DNA from: Mallotus nudiflorus
Taxonomy: Eukaryota; Streptophyta; Magnoliopsida; Malpighiales; Euphorbiaceae
Length of the DNA stretch: 64,000 nucleotides
Direction: 5' to 3'
Assembly (NCBI GenBank): GCA_947683625.1
Contig: CANTUR010000047.1
Location: 4,278,001 to 4,342,000, forward strand
The translations under genes were made by a program, and so were the position numbers. This document shows positions 46,500 to 58,213 of the stretch, piece after piece (the first letter of the stretch is position 1; the number at the start of each line of letters is the position of its first letter). The notes under the pieces are model-generated. The model searched no databases. It was not told the DNA's origin and saw only the letters and a list, made by a program, of their open reading frames with translations.

Positions 46500-48114
46500 G
46501 AAACAAAACAACAAGAGGGAGGAAAATGGACCCTAGAGGATGTCAAAGGAGCATTAATGGATGACATAAGAGTGATGATGCAAGATGAGTTAAGATAAGC
46601 CTTGGTTGGATTGATGCCACCACCTCCTGCTGCTACACCTATTGTGGGCACACCACCTACTAACGATGACAATATTACTAAGAACATACTTGCTGGGGAA
46701 ATGAAATTGGAGGATGTTATGAATTATATGGTTGAAAAGGTGAAAAGGGAATCACTTGAGCAAGTTCAAGAGCTGGAATCCAAGCAGATGAAAGCACTGA
46801 ATCAAAAGATGTCTAAAATGGAGTAATTAATGAGAGGACAAGGCAATGGATACTCATTTGACTTTGATGATATGATGCAATTTAAGGAAGATAAGTTGCA
46901 TAATAAGTTCAAGCTACCACAACTGCAAAAGTTTGATGGTCCTGGAGATGCAAGGATCTACCTTAGTCAGTATACAACAACTATGAGCACCATTAAAGCT
47001 CTAGTAGCAGTAGTCACAAAGTTTTTTGTACTATCCTTTGAGGGAATGACTATTAATTGGTATCATGGGTTGGAGAAATATATCCGAGTAGACTAGAGAG
47101 AGTTGTGCATCACTTTTTTGAAACAATATAACCACAATACCAAGCTTGAAATGTCTATAAGGGATTTGGAATTGACCAAGCAGAAACTTAATGAATCATT
47201 TTTGAATTTTTTGATTAGATTCATGAATACGGTAGGATTAATGAAGAATAAATTGGCTGAGAAGGATCAAAATAGGATGATAGTCCGAAATGTGTCACCT
47301 AATTTGGTTGAGGTTGCAAATGATGAACCCTAAGACCTTTGTAGACCTTTATAATGATAGGTTGCAAGTTGAGGAGATAGAGAGTGAGAAAAAGAGGATT
47401 ACTAAAGGCACCAGCATAAGGAATTACTTAATTGGGGGCACACAGCAAGGAAGCACTAGCCGGATTGTGGAAGTGCATGTTGTTCAACAACCAAGGAGAT
47501 TCTCTAATTTCAACCAAACTTTGTCAAAAGTACTAGAGCACCTAATGCAAAAGAGCTTACTTCAACCTTTACCTAATCCAAACTCACTAAACCTAAACAT
47601 CCTAAGCTATAACCCAAACAAGCACTGTAAATTCTATCAAAACCTCCAACACTCCATGGATAACTACATTCGCCTCAAACATGAAATCCAAAACCTTATA
47701 GAATCTAAAAAGATCACAGACCACAAAAACCCAAGCACCAGAAATAATCCTTTCCCAAACTACTGAATTGTACCACCCCTAGCTACCATGATGATTAACT
47801 CAAGAGTTAGTGAGGAAGAAGTGCTAAACTCCTTTAAGGACCTAAACCTTAAAACTAATGAGAAATCTCTTAATACCCCAAAAGATATGGAAAGAGTAGA
47901 AGACTTATTGGATCAGCCTTCAAGCAAGTTTGACTATAAGGTGTTTTACACTAAACCACCTTCTTTTGACATACCCTTCGAGTTGATTGTGCCTATAGGA
48001 TGGGGTAATGAGTTTGATGATGAGAAACTACTAGACAAGGAAGAAACATGCATAGTGGAGGTGCAGAAGGATGAAGTCATAGGGACAGTTGGTAAGAAGA
48101 TGCAAGAATAATTG
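46500..48114 (+). pseudogene. gag of element E (Ogre/Tat-like)
   Basis: Successive plus-strand frames (46602-46826, 46830-47096, 47103-47333, 47290-47766, 47788-48111) form one gag broken by few lesions. They hold a proline-rich N-terminus (MPPPPAATPIV), a charged coiled coil and FKLPQLQKFDGPGDARIYL. The Gag core includes INWYHGLEKYIRVD then RELCITFLKQYNHNTKLEM, followed by a FVDLYNDRLQVEEIESEKKR segment. The core matches Gag of Ogre-like gypsy elements. The breaks at 46596 and 46827 are TAA where glutamine fits, and the one at 47094 is TAG where tryptophan fits. The protein would coat and package element RNA. No protease follows. It is the best-preserved retroelement gene in the window. Confidence 0.8.
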
Positions 48115-48208
48115 TTATGTTAGCTACCTCAAGGACAACCACTATAAGACCTAGCATCCCTAGCGTCTAGCATAGGAAATAAATTTTCTTATTGTCTTCT
48201 TTAAATAA

Positions 48209-48448
48209 AATTTTAGTTTCTTTAGAACTTGTTTTATTTTAGTAATCGATGATATAAATTCTGATCATGCTTACTTATGTAATGTACATCTTAATGGTAC
48301 TGTGCATTATGATATTGATCACATCAGCATGTTTGACATAAATTCAATTCAATTAGATTCATTCAGCATGGGCATAAATGCAAATTCAAAGAATATACAT
48401 ATATCACATGGTGTAACTTCTGAAGATAGGAAATTTGAGGAGAAATAA
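48209..48448 (+). pseudogene. Unassigned open frame downstream of gag in element E
   Basis: An open plus-strand frame of 79 codons without a good start (VIDDINSDHAYLCNVHLNGT, then DHISMFDINSIQLDSF). TTTTAG just before the frame could be a splice acceptor, and Ogre elements are known for an intron between gag-protease and RT. It may be a leftover of pol linker sequence. I do not recognise a domain. Confidence 0.3.
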
Positions 48449-50690
48449 AAAGAATAAAAAAAGAGAGAAAAAAGAACAGTAAAGGAAAAAATTAGAGAGA
48501 GAAAAAATTTAGGACTAGCTTATCATAGGAGTTGTATCATGTGATGTAATGAATGTTCTCATTTTTTCCCTAACGAATAATTAAAATTGAATTTGAAATT
48601 TTTGTTCAAATATCACATATCTGTCTATGTTATGCTACATAAGTATCTAAATGGAAAGACAATACATAATGAAATCTAAATCAGAGCTAAGAGATCACTA
48701 TTTTAGTTATTTTTTCTTTTTTACCACTCCTTTGTAATTTTTCTTATAAGCCTAGCGTCCCCTTATACCTTGAGAATTTAAGTGGCTCAATAACTTGCAT
48801 TGCAAGTCTTTTCTTATAACTATCATCAATCACTGCATCAACATCAAGCCTTATATTCAGCTCATGAGTCCTTCAAAGTGCAAATCTAGTTGATTTCATC
48901 ATTAAGAACTCACTTCAGTTAGTTCACCCACTCCTATGCACCTCCAATGCATGAGATTGGAACTAATAGGGTTAGTAAGATAAAGGATCAACAACAGAAG
49001 TGAACGAACTGGGTCTCTTATACATAAAAATGAAAAAAAGAGACTACTTGAATAGCCTGAATGAATTTAGAATGAAATTGGGGCAAAATGTAATTCTGGG
49101 GGTAAATTACATAATAGTAAGTCTGCATTCAAAGGGCAAAGAAGGAACATTGAAGTATAAGAGCTAGTACAAGAGCTCTTGAGGCAAAAAGAAGCATACA
49201 AATACAATTGTAAAAAGAAAAGTTTAATAGTGCATTGGTTAATCACAAGCTCTAGTGTCAAGCTATGGCCTCCACTTGCTAGCTTGGTTATCAGTTTAAT
49301 GAACCGTATCAGAAGTTCTGACGTCAGAAGTACCAACAGTAAAGCATTCAATACTCAAGCCTATAGGCTATTGATGAGGCACCTCATTCTCACACTCCAA
49401 GCTCTAAACATAGCTCTGTTCCAAATAGGAGACCTATTAAGATCATGGATATCATACATTGCATGCATACACTTACATACATCTATTGTGAAATACTTAC
49501 TTTGCATAATAACATCTTTGAGCTTAGGCAAGATTGTGCAAACACTTTACTACAAACATTCAAAATTAGTGTTATAAAAATGCAAAAAGGTATTTAGAAT
49601 GTTCACATCTAAGAGAAAAGGGTAACACTATTAAGGTGAACCTGATGCTTAATGGGACTTTAGACCTCAAGAGCCCAATAAATCATGAGCCCATCCAATA
49701 AGGGAATATCACTGATAGTGATACTTGTAAAAGCATCATCTTAGCAACCATAAGAGGCTAGATAGGATGTTCAAGCTCCTTAGATTCAACATCCATCTCC
49801 ATAGTCTCATCGAGAGCATCATCTAGAACATCTCTCCATAAAAGTTAGACCAGCGTATGGTATGGAAGATAGTGATGAAAAGGGTCCAATATGTCAGCAA
49901 TACATTCGTTAGCCCTATAAAAAGGGAAGAATGCATTCAAAACTTAAAATGAATACACTCTAAAAATTATTTAATCAAGAAATAAGATATCTAACTCCTG
50001 AACTTTTTTTGCAAGATATATTAAGAAGAGGAATGAAGTCCCCTACTATAGCATTAATAAGAATGGTGGAAATTTAAATGCATCCTAAAGCATCAACTTC
50101 AATGGTGAAGTGTCATGACCCTGCGATCAGAGACAAATCTAAAGGGAAGAATAAAAAAAAAGAATAACATTGCATTTTGACAAAATTTCTTCGCTTGCGA
50201 ATAGACCATACTAACTTATGGTAGTTTGTGCAGGGAAGAACAAAAGAGAATGAATAAGGTGAAAGGAACAGATACATTAATAAGAATGGGAAAGGTTATA
50301 AATGCTAATCATTCATCAAAAGTATCATTTTGCATGGCAAACACTTATTAAAATAAAGGGAAGTAACAGAACTCTATTTCCTTAGATTCTATAATAAAGA
50401 ACCATCTCAATCATAAAATTCACAAATTGAAAGTAAAATCATCCACTTCACGAGATCATGTGTGAAAAGCCTATCTGATGACTTTTGATCATAGTGGCTT
50501 TCTTTTTTTAGCCTCACAAAATTTAGATGAGTAGTTAACAGTTTTGTGCTTAGAGTTTATAAACTTTAATCTATCTAATCCTTTCTTTACACCCAAACGA
50601 GGGGAAGAAAATGGAAAAACAAAATTTATGGACATGAAGGATAAATTGCTTGAATTTTAAAGTATCATTTCAGTCTTTTAAATGATAAAT
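48449..50690. other. Non-coding internal region of element E
   Basis: No RT, integrase or protease motif found on either strand. On the minus strand 49740-49950 a coding-like stretch (ECIADILDPFHHYLPYH, then WRDVLDDALDETMEMD) has TAA and TAG stops at places that would suit glutamine, so an antisense frame may once have existed. The frames at 49067-49351 and 49179-49577 look like chance openings. Confidence 0.45.
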
Positions 50691-50699
50691 TTGTATATA

Positions 50700-51040
50700 A
50701 TCTACTCCGATGCTTAAAAATGAGTATAAGTACAAATCTTTTAACGGTATTCATGCTGAGTAATACAAGAAAGGTAGGGGAACACTAAGAGGAGAATAAA
50801 AAAAGAGCAAGCATAATTTACTCCAATGCTCAGAAATGAGTAAGAGTATCAACATGAAACCTCTAGTGGTATCCACACTGAGCAATATAAGAAAGGCAGG
50901 GAAATAGTAAAAGTGGACCATGCTAAAAATTGCTTTATTTACTCCAATACTCTATAAGAGTATAAGTATCCAAAGAACCTTTCCAATGGTATCCACGCTG
51001 AGTAATATAAGAAAGATAGTGAAATACTTGGATAAGCAAG
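50700..51040. repeat. Tandem array 1 of element E, about 118 bp units
   Basis: Three units beginning ACTCCRATGCT (near 50703, 50821 and 50941), each with GAGTATAAGTA-like, GGTATYCAYGCTGAG and AATATAAGAAAG segments. Confidence 0.8.
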
Positions 51041-51469
51041 GAAAGCACAAAAATAACTCAAAGACTATTTTGATACTCACAATTTGATTTTGTTATGCTT
51101 AATTTTCATAAGTTCTGTTTAGCAAATTCTCCCTAAGATTATGTGTGGAAGTAAGCTCTTCACTTGGTAAAAGATATGCTCTCATCATAAGATGCTTAAC
51201 GATGCCTCTGACCTTTGCGAATGGAAAATAAATGGTAGTCATAAAAATAAAAAATAATGAGATGTGTTGAGTAATTTTTTTAAAAATTTTCAGCATTATA
51301 ATGTGCTTTTGTACATTCATCATAATTGAAACTAACTTCAATAAGTCTATAGGAATTACAAATTATAGAGTTAGTCAACACATTAAAATTCAAAGTCAGT
51401 CAGCAATAATGCTAATAAGTCAGCACAAAGAATTCAAAGCATTCGACTTAAATAACTGAAGATAAAATC

Positions 51470-52214
51470 ATGGGCAATTATGAATTGTAGCATTATCAAA
51501 GGCAAGCAATGAAAGGATTACAGTCAATTTACAAGCAATTATGGATTACAGCATTAAAGGCAACTAACGAGAGGGTCGTAGTTAATTAAAATCAGCGAGC
51601 AGTTATGGACTGTAGCATCATAAGTGAGCAATGCAAGGATTGCAGCCAAATCACTAGCATTTATAGATTGTAGCATTATCAAAGGTGAGCAATAAAAGGA
51701 TTAAAGTCAATTTGCAAGCAATTATCGATTGCAACATCATTAGTGAGCAATGAAAGGGTTGCAACTAATCGTGAGTAGTTATGGACTACAACATCACTAG
51801 TCGGCAATCATCATCAGTGAGCAATGAAAGGGTTGCAACTAATCACGAGCAATTATGGATTACAACATCATCAGTAAGCAACGAAAGGGTTGTAGCTAAT
51901 CATGAGAAATTATGGATTGCAACATTATCAGTGAGTAATGAAAGGGTTGCAGCTAATCATGAGCAATTATGGATTGCAGCATCATCAGTGAGCAATAAAA
52001 GGGTTGTAGCTAATCACAAGCAATTTGGATTGTAGCATCACTAGTGAGCAATGAAAGGGTTATAGCAAATCGTGAACAGTTATGGACTACAGCATCATCG
52101 ATGAGCAACAAAAGGGTTGTAGCTAATCGTGAATAATTATGGATTGTAGCATCATCAGTGAGCAATGAAAGGGTAGCAGCTAATCACGAGCAATTATGGA
52201 TTATAGCATAATCA
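51470..52214. repeat. Tandem array 2 of element E, about 57 bp units
   Basis: About 13 units. The consensus contains GAGCAATTATGGATTG, CAGCATCATCAGTGAGCAA and GAAAGGGTTGCAGCTAAT. Part of the array is open in one frame (51781-52035) because 57 is divisible by three and gives a 19-residue repeat (SSVSNERVAANHEQLWIAA). I treat that as a by-product. Confidence 0.9.
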
Positions 52215-52225
52215 CATAAGAGAAT

Positions 52226-52735
52226 TCAAACTATATGACCAAGTGTAATTGGCATTGTATGACCGAGTGCAATGTATCATTTCAAATCAGATTATATGAC
52301 TGAGTGTAGTCAGCATTGTATGACTGAGTCCAATGTATTTTCAATATAAATTATACGACCGATTGTGATGTATTTCTTTTCAATTCAGACTATACGATCA
52401 AGTGTAGTCGGCATTGTACGATCGAGTGCAATGTATTTTCAATCAAGATTATATGAATGAGTATAATCGGCATTATACGACCGAGTGTGATTATTTCTTT
52501 CTTAATTTAGACTATACGATCAAGTGTAGTCATCATTATACGATCAAGTACAATGTATTTTTAATCAACATCATACGACCAAGAGTGGTTTATCCTTCCA
52601 TTTAGACTATACGTCCAAGTATAGTCCATATTGTACGACTAAGTGCAATGTTTCCCTTTCATACAAGTATAGTCAATATCATACGACCAAGCATGATATG
52701 TCCTTATAAATCAATGTTGTACATCCGAGTATATC
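52226..52735. repeat. Tandem array 3 of element E, TACGACCGAGTG units
   Basis: A higher-order array of about 30-base half units built on TAYACGACCRAGTG, alternating TAGTCGGCATT and CAATGTATTTTCAAT. At least 14 occurrences of the core with variants are visible. Confidence 0.85.
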
Positions 52736-52838
52736 AAGTTCATAAGCAAATGCTTCATGGAGCACAAGTAAGTATCCTAACTTTCAATTAAGAAATTAAG
52801 TGCTAGTTTTCTTTGCCACAATTTGTCAAGCAAACAAT

Positions 52839-52849
52839 GAGAAAGGGGG
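52839..52849 (+). other. Polypurine tract of element E
   Basis: GAGAAAGGGGG, five bases before the TG of the 3' LTR. It primes plus-strand synthesis in LTR elements and confirms plus orientation. Confidence 0.65.
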
Positions 52850-52854
52850 CCAAC

Positions 52855-55018
52855 TGTAAGCACCTAATTTTGGGATGATAAGAGTTATGGGGGACAAAGG
52901 ACTCCAATGATGAAAATTTCATGAATAGGTCTTCGATACTTAAACTTTGAAACTTCAAGGGTCTGATTGCATTTTTTTTAAAGAAAGAATTTAATGTTTT
53001 CATGGATTAAATTGCAATGCTTTTTAAGGACCTAATTACAAAACTTAAATTCTTTCAAGGACCTTTTTGTATTTAAAAGTTAAAAAAAGGGTCATAATTC
53101 TATAATTTCAATCGGAATTATGTAATTTTGAATGGAATTACATAATTCCAATCAGAATTATGTAATTTCGATTGGAATTATATTAATTCTGATCTGATTA
53201 GAGTTTTCCATCTGGTTTTCTGATTTTTCAAAAAATAAAAATATCTTTTTGTTGAATCCTAATTGGTCTGAAATTTTCTTAAAATTATTTTTGATAGTTA
53301 TCTAATATTTTTAAGGAAATAGAATTCTTTTAGGAATCAATTTATACATAGGGTTTGAAGGGTTGTTTTACTATAAAAGGAGGTATTTTGGCTGCTTTCA
53401 AGGGGACTTTTAGAGGGGGAGGAGCATTCTCTATGCTTTGTCTTTTGGCTTGTGGATTTTTCTTGGGAAAAAGCATTTTTGACTCTTTTCCTTTGTTAAT
53501 TATTTTGAAAAAGCATTCTCTACAAAAATTCCCCTTTTGCTTAATTGATTAATTGAAAATCTTTGGAGGATTTTTGAAGAACAAGATTTGAAGACTTATT
53601 AAGAACAGTAATTTTACAAGATCTGAGGAGCGCTCCATTAAAATCATTAAAAAGCATAATCTTCTCCATATTCTTCTTTTCTTTTATTTTTCTTTTTGAT
53701 TTTATTGATTTTTTCTTTTATTTGAGGTATTATTATAGTTTATTCACTAATTATAATTTTGTTTCTTTTTTTCATGGTGATTATGAAGGAAATTACATGA
53801 TGATCATGTTTGGAGGATTGAATCCATGAGAAGTCCATGGAATGCCATAGATAAGATCTTGTAGAGACATAGTTTCTAGGGTTTCATTTTTTATTTATTG
53901 CTTTATTTTATTTATGTTATTTTGGGTGTATTAATTATTTTATTATTATTTTCTATGAATTATTGTAATAGCCCCAATAGTGGGAACAGTGAAATTATGT
54001 GTGTGATTGCATGTTTATGTTGATTAATTGGTTAGTAAAGTTACGGTTTCAATTGGGCAATTAATTAAAATCAATGGAGGAAGTAGATTAATTTAGGATT
54101 ATATGTTAGTTAAAATTAGGATTTTAGGAGGAATATTAATTAGTTGTTTGATCTTTTATTTAATTGTTTTGATATGTTTTATTTGTTTTTGGGCTTGTTT
54201 ATTTATTTTTATGTGTTTTGGGCCTTAAGCCCATATTAGATTCTAATCCACTTAAATAAATTTAGATTTTTTAAGTTTAATTAATTAAAATGCATTTTAG
54301 GTCCATAATTAATTAGAAATTAGGGTAGAGGTAACTTAGATCCATTTATTAAATTAGACATAGGACCATTTAATTTAATTTAATTTAATTAATTAGACTT
54401 AGCCCATTAAGTTTAAATTTTTTTCATAATTTGTAGATTTAAGATCACCTTAGAATAAAAACATGTAGAATTAGGCCCATTAATTTAAATACTTCATAAT
54501 TTTAGATGTAGGCCCATTTTTAGACTTAAAATAAATATACCTAGGTTCATTTAATTAAAATTAAAAGGAATTAGTCTTTAGGCTCACTTGTAAATTAAAA
54601 CATGTAGATTTAGCTCATTTAATTAAAATCAATGTAGATTAGACTGACCTAGGGATTGTATTGAATGCATTATTTACTTGTATTTTTCATAACTAGTTTG
54701 CCTTAGAGTTGATTGTTAGAATAAGGGTTTATATGAAATTGCATGTAAATATAGGATAATATAATAATTCATAAAGTAATTCTAAAAGAACACAAGACTG
54801 AAAGAAGTTGTTATTCCATATCCAGAATCTCTTAGTTATGGTGCTAGCTTTTTTTTAGGGAATCGAGTACCACCTTTTCGATTTGTCACCTGGGTGGCTA
54901 CTCCTCATCTCCACGCCATGTCTTTATGATAGTGGTTAATGTGTTATCTAGTGCCTTGAGCTCAAATAATTATGCGGTTGCTAAAATCTTGAATGTGCAC
55001 TAAACCCCGTCGTCTATA
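52855..55018 (+). repeat. 3' LTR of element E
   Basis: The repeat is 2,164 bp, from TGTAAGCACC to GTCTATA. It is co-linear with the 5' LTR, with the TATA box at 53372-53380 and a larger palindrome array at 53100-53205. It ends at the ATCAC flank inside the LTR of element F. Confidence 0.9.
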
Positions 55019-56079
55019 ATCACACTTAAACCTAAGTGTTTTCATAAGGCTCACACTCTAACCTAAGTGTTTTCAATGGCTCACACTTAAACCCACATTT
55101 TAGGAACCTTCCTCTTAGCTTACAAGTGATTAAGACACTAACCTAACTCACTCAATCTCACTGATGAGCTATTGAATGATGTTTTTAAATACTCACCAAC
55201 CCACACTCAATAACACTCTTAAGATAAAAAAAAATTACAAGAATTAAAGATGAAATTTTTGGTAGTTGAAGTATTAATTGAAGATTAAATGCTCAAATAT
55301 TGCTTTTATTGTTGCTCAACTTCCTTTACATGTTCAAGTTATGTTATTAGTGGTATTTAAACCCTCATAGAGAAAAAGAGTTGTTGGAGGTGCATCGTCA
55401 TTGTTCATGACACCTCCAACAACTCTTTTTCTCTATGAGGGTTTAAATACAAATAGAGTCATTTAAACCACCTAAAAAGAAGAGCTTTTCAACTTTGTCA
55501 TGAATCATGAAAAAATCATCATTGGTCATGATAGTTGAGGCACTACGATAAAAATTTGAATTCATGCACTTTCATGAGTTATGATACCTCTATCATTAGT
55601 GATGATGTGATTCTAGGAACCAGTGGCATCGTCATTGTTCATGGCACCTTTATACTACTCATGACATAGTCTATCATAGCCTCTCTTTCTCATGACGCTG
55701 GTGGTGATTAGCATTAGAATTTTATGAAAAATGTAAATTGAATCTTCATAATTTTGCTCGAAAAATATTTCTAATGATTGGGATTTGCTTATGACCATTT
55801 GTAATAAAGATTCTTATCATAATTGACCAAATTTGACTTTAGATTTTTGATGAAAAATACGATCTTTGATTTTGTCTTTGTCACTACTCATGATGGCTTT
55901 ATCACCACTCATGACAAAGCTGCTTACTTGGAAAAAATCAAAGTGCTGACTTTTCATTCATTGACTTGTGCAGTTTTAAATAACCTAAATATAAACACTT
56001 AAGCATATGGATTAAATATAATTTTACTTAATTAATTATGACCATAAAAAATGATTATTTTACCTCTCAAGTTTCAACA
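55019..56079 (-). repeat. 5' LTR of element F, right part
   Basis: Continuation of the F LTR after E. It contains repeated words (CACTTAAACC, CATCGTCATTGTTCATG) and the inverted repeat at 55353-55450. The outer end at TTTCAACA (56079) is a best guess from the TG...CA rule. Confidence 0.5.
55353..55450. repeat. Perfect 40 bp inverted repeat with 18 base loop
   Basis: The left arm 55353-55392 and right arm 55411-55450 are exact reverse complements over all 40 positions. The arms begin GTATTTAAACCCTC and end GTTGGAGGTG, around the loop CATCGTCATTGTTCATGA. A transcript from either strand would fold into a 40 bp perfect hairpin. Confidence 0.97.
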
Positions 56080-56809
56080 CCCTCCTAAATACTAATGGGA
56101 AGAATTTTTGGAGAAATGATACTATTGTTGTTACACCTCCTGGAAATTGATAGATTTATAAGAAAAGCTTATGATTGCATTAATTATTATTTTTTGTCTC
56201 AGAAATCAATATGCTTGTCAAGTACCTAATATTCCAATATCATATCAAAAAATGAAGCCACTGGATGCAACAACTATGCATGTAATCACTATCAACACTA
56301 TTAGATTGTCAAACCTCTAACTACACCTCCTCTAGAGTCCATCTCATCCTTTCCTTTCTCTGAACATCCAAAAATGACCCTCAATCTATTTTTTTCATAT
56401 TTGTTTCCTTTACAGAATATTCATGATTAATGATGAAGTGAATTAAGCTAAAGTTAGGAATGTTTCAATGACAAGTAAATTATGAATCAAGCATTTATAA
56501 ACTAGACAAATAAACGATCTTCCTTACCGAGGTCTGGAACTGATAACATTACAATTTCTCCTAAAATTAAAAGAAACAAGGAAATTAACATGATAATTAC
56601 AAAAAATTATTTAGGTAAATCAATCATAAATACACGTTCTTTTATTTGCTTGTAATGGACTAGACAACATTTAAAATTTTTACTCACCACTTATCTTTTC
56701 CTTATTGCCTATTCTTGCATTTTCTTTTTCTTTATCACTTAAAGTAGTTAATTTAGTCATTAATAAAAAAAAAAGGTAAGGTCTGTTAAAAAAAAAAAGG
56801 TTAAAGGTC

Positions 56810-56811
<2 letters not shown>
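56080..56811. other. Intergenic DNA between elements F and G
   Basis: AT-rich sequence with poly-A runs at 56766-56774 and 56788-56798. No gene or repeat family was recognised. Confidence 0.5.

Positions 56812-56850
<39 letters not shown>
56812..56850. repeat. (TA)n microsatellite
   Basis: TA run with one TG interruption near its right end, immediately before the LTR region of copia element G. Confidence 0.95.
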
Positions 56851-56851
<1 letters not shown>

Positions 56852-56852
<1 letters not shown>

Positions 56853-57276
56853 CTTTTATTGAAAACATAAACACTGCGATGGCTATAAATAACATTGGCA
56901 TAAGCAATGACAATCATAATAAGAAACACACAAGCACATGTGTTGATTGCAGTGTGAGTGAGAGTGAGTTAATGAGTTGAGTGTTTTGAGAGTATTCGCC
57001 TTATGAGGAAAAATATATAGAGAGTGGGTTATCTTCTATATTACATAGAGAATTTTCTTGTATTCTCTTTAGGTATAGAGAAAAATATTAAGTAACTCCT
57101 ATTATTTTTTATTGTGAAATTCTTATAGTCTTGCACTTGGTTTTTCCCTGATTTGTTTGGGGTTTTCCATATTAAAAATCTGTGTGTTTTATATTTTTTT
57201 CAATTTTATTATTTCAATTATTTTAGCTATAATTTGCTCTATTTTATTCAGAGTTAAATCCTCAATTTTTACAACA
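56852..57276 (+). repeat. 5' LTR of copia element G (left edge uncertain)
   Basis: It ends TTTTTACAACA at 57276, two bases before the primer-binding site. It has a TATA box at 56884-56890 and a T-rich 3' part. The matching 3' LTR is not in the window, so the start cannot be set. Confidence 0.5.
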
Positions 57277-57278
57277 AG

Positions 57279-57290
57279 TGGTATCAGGAG
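57279..57290 (+). other. Primer-binding site of copia element G
   Basis: TGGTATCAGGAG, close to the initiator-methionine tRNA complement TGGTATCAGAGC typical of copia elements. Confidence 0.8.
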
Positions 57291-57298
57291 TCTGAATT

Positions 57299-58040
57299 AT
57301 GAATAGTGAAAAAGCTATGGCAGTGAAACATGAGATTGCAAAATTTAATGGGAGAAATTTCTCACTGTGGAAATTAAAGATGAAGGCAATATTGAGAAAA
57401 AATAATTGCCTAGTGGCTATCAACGAAAGGCCAAAAGAATTCACATATGACAACAAATGGAATAAGATAGATGAGAATATTGTTATAGATATTCATATAG
57501 TATTAACATATGAGATTTATAATCAACTCACTAGACTCTACGAGGCCAAGTCAATCCAAAATAAAATTTCCTTAAAAGGAAGCTTTACACTTTTTGGATG
57601 ACAAAATCTAGTTTAGTGATGGAGTATATAAATACTCCAAATACTTTATTTTCTCAACTCACATCATTGGTAAATAAATTAAAGGAAAATGAATATGCTA
57701 AACTTCTACTTCAAAGTCTGTCTGATTTGTATAATTAACTATTCATCAACCTAATAAATAATGTTGTCACATATCATCTAGTCTTTGATGAAGTTGCAAC
57801 TGCTATCTTAGAGGAAGAAAGAAAGCATAAAAACAAGAAAGACAAGATTGTGAATTCACAATAAGCAAAGGCTTTAGTAGTGATAAAAGGGAGATCAATG
57901 GAACCTAGCTCTAGTAGGAGGCAAAGACAAGGCAAATCAAGATCAAGAAGCAAGAAGAATTTTAAGTGCTATAATTGTGGCAAAAAGGGTCACTTATTAA
58001 AGGATTGTTGGAATCTAAAAGATTCCATACCTTAAGGAAA
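57299..58040 (+). pseudogene. gag of copia element G
   Basis: The frame starts MNSEKAMAVKHEIAKFNGRN, then FSLWKLKMKAILRK, the copia Gag N-terminal motif. The first open frame (57299-57601) ends by a frameshift in the segment ISLKGSF. The rest is recognisable to the zinc knuckle CYNCGKKGHLLKDC near 57970, with all CCHC residues present. Gag forms the particle and binds RNA. TAA at about 57736 and 57863 sit where glutamine or lysine codons would fit. Confidence 0.85.
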
Positions 58041-58059
58041 TATTACAAGCACATCAAAG

Positions 58060-58213
58060 ATATCATCACTTTATGCAATGAAGCGGTGATAACTGGCATA
58101 TGTAGAAAGAAATTTTATGTTGTGTGGATCCTTGACATAGCAACTACCTGGCATATGACCGATCGAAAAGATTGCTTTTCTCATTATGAACCTATCTCAA
58201 AAGGATCTGTATT
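58060..58213 (+). pseudogene. Protease start of copia element G
   Basis: In the frame 57975-58253 the segment VVWILDIATTWHMTDRKDCF corresponds to the copia protease active site, normally DSG(A/C)(T/S)xH. Here the triad reads D-I-A, so it is inactive. The coding sequence is interrupted after GSVF by the solo LTR of E and continues at 60436. Confidence 0.75.

Larger units (their letters stand above)
43468..55018 (+). mobile_element. Element E: gag-only LTR retrotransposon with 2.15 kb LTRs
   Basis: LTRs lie at 43468-45614 and 52855-55018, flanked by CTCAC and ATCAC (4 of 5 bases). After the left LTR comes a primer-binding-like GTGGTGACTCCAC. An Ogre/Tat-like gag (46500-48114) follows, then about 4.7 kb with no RT, RNase H or integrase on either strand, including three tandem arrays, and a purine tract GAGAAAGGGGG before the right LTR. 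This is the layout of a non-autonomous gag-bearing LTR element (TR-GAG or LARD type) that would need pol supplied in trans. In one 150-base LTR stretch I compared, about one base in twelve differs, so it is not recent. Confidence 0.85.
41711..56079 (-). mobile_element. Element F: pol-less Ty1/copia remnant, interrupted by element E
   Basis: Two direct repeats starting TGTAATTCCATAAGTGC (41711 and 43201) are LTR copies. On the minus strand a primer-site-like TGGTACTAGAGC adjoins the right copy, so the element runs right to left. Only gag lies between the LTRs (42000-43050); the gag end is fused to a truncated left LTR, so protease, integrase and RT are gone. The right LTR is split by element E and resumes at 55019. 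Its outer end is probably TTTCAACA at 56079; flanks CCTTT and CCCTC differ only by C/T changes. That outer boundary is tentative. Confidence 0.6.

Noticed and set aside
50700..52735. Regularly repeated units, considered as a CRISPR array
   Set aside because: Units are contiguous diverged tandem repeats without unique spacers, in a eukaryotic retroelement.
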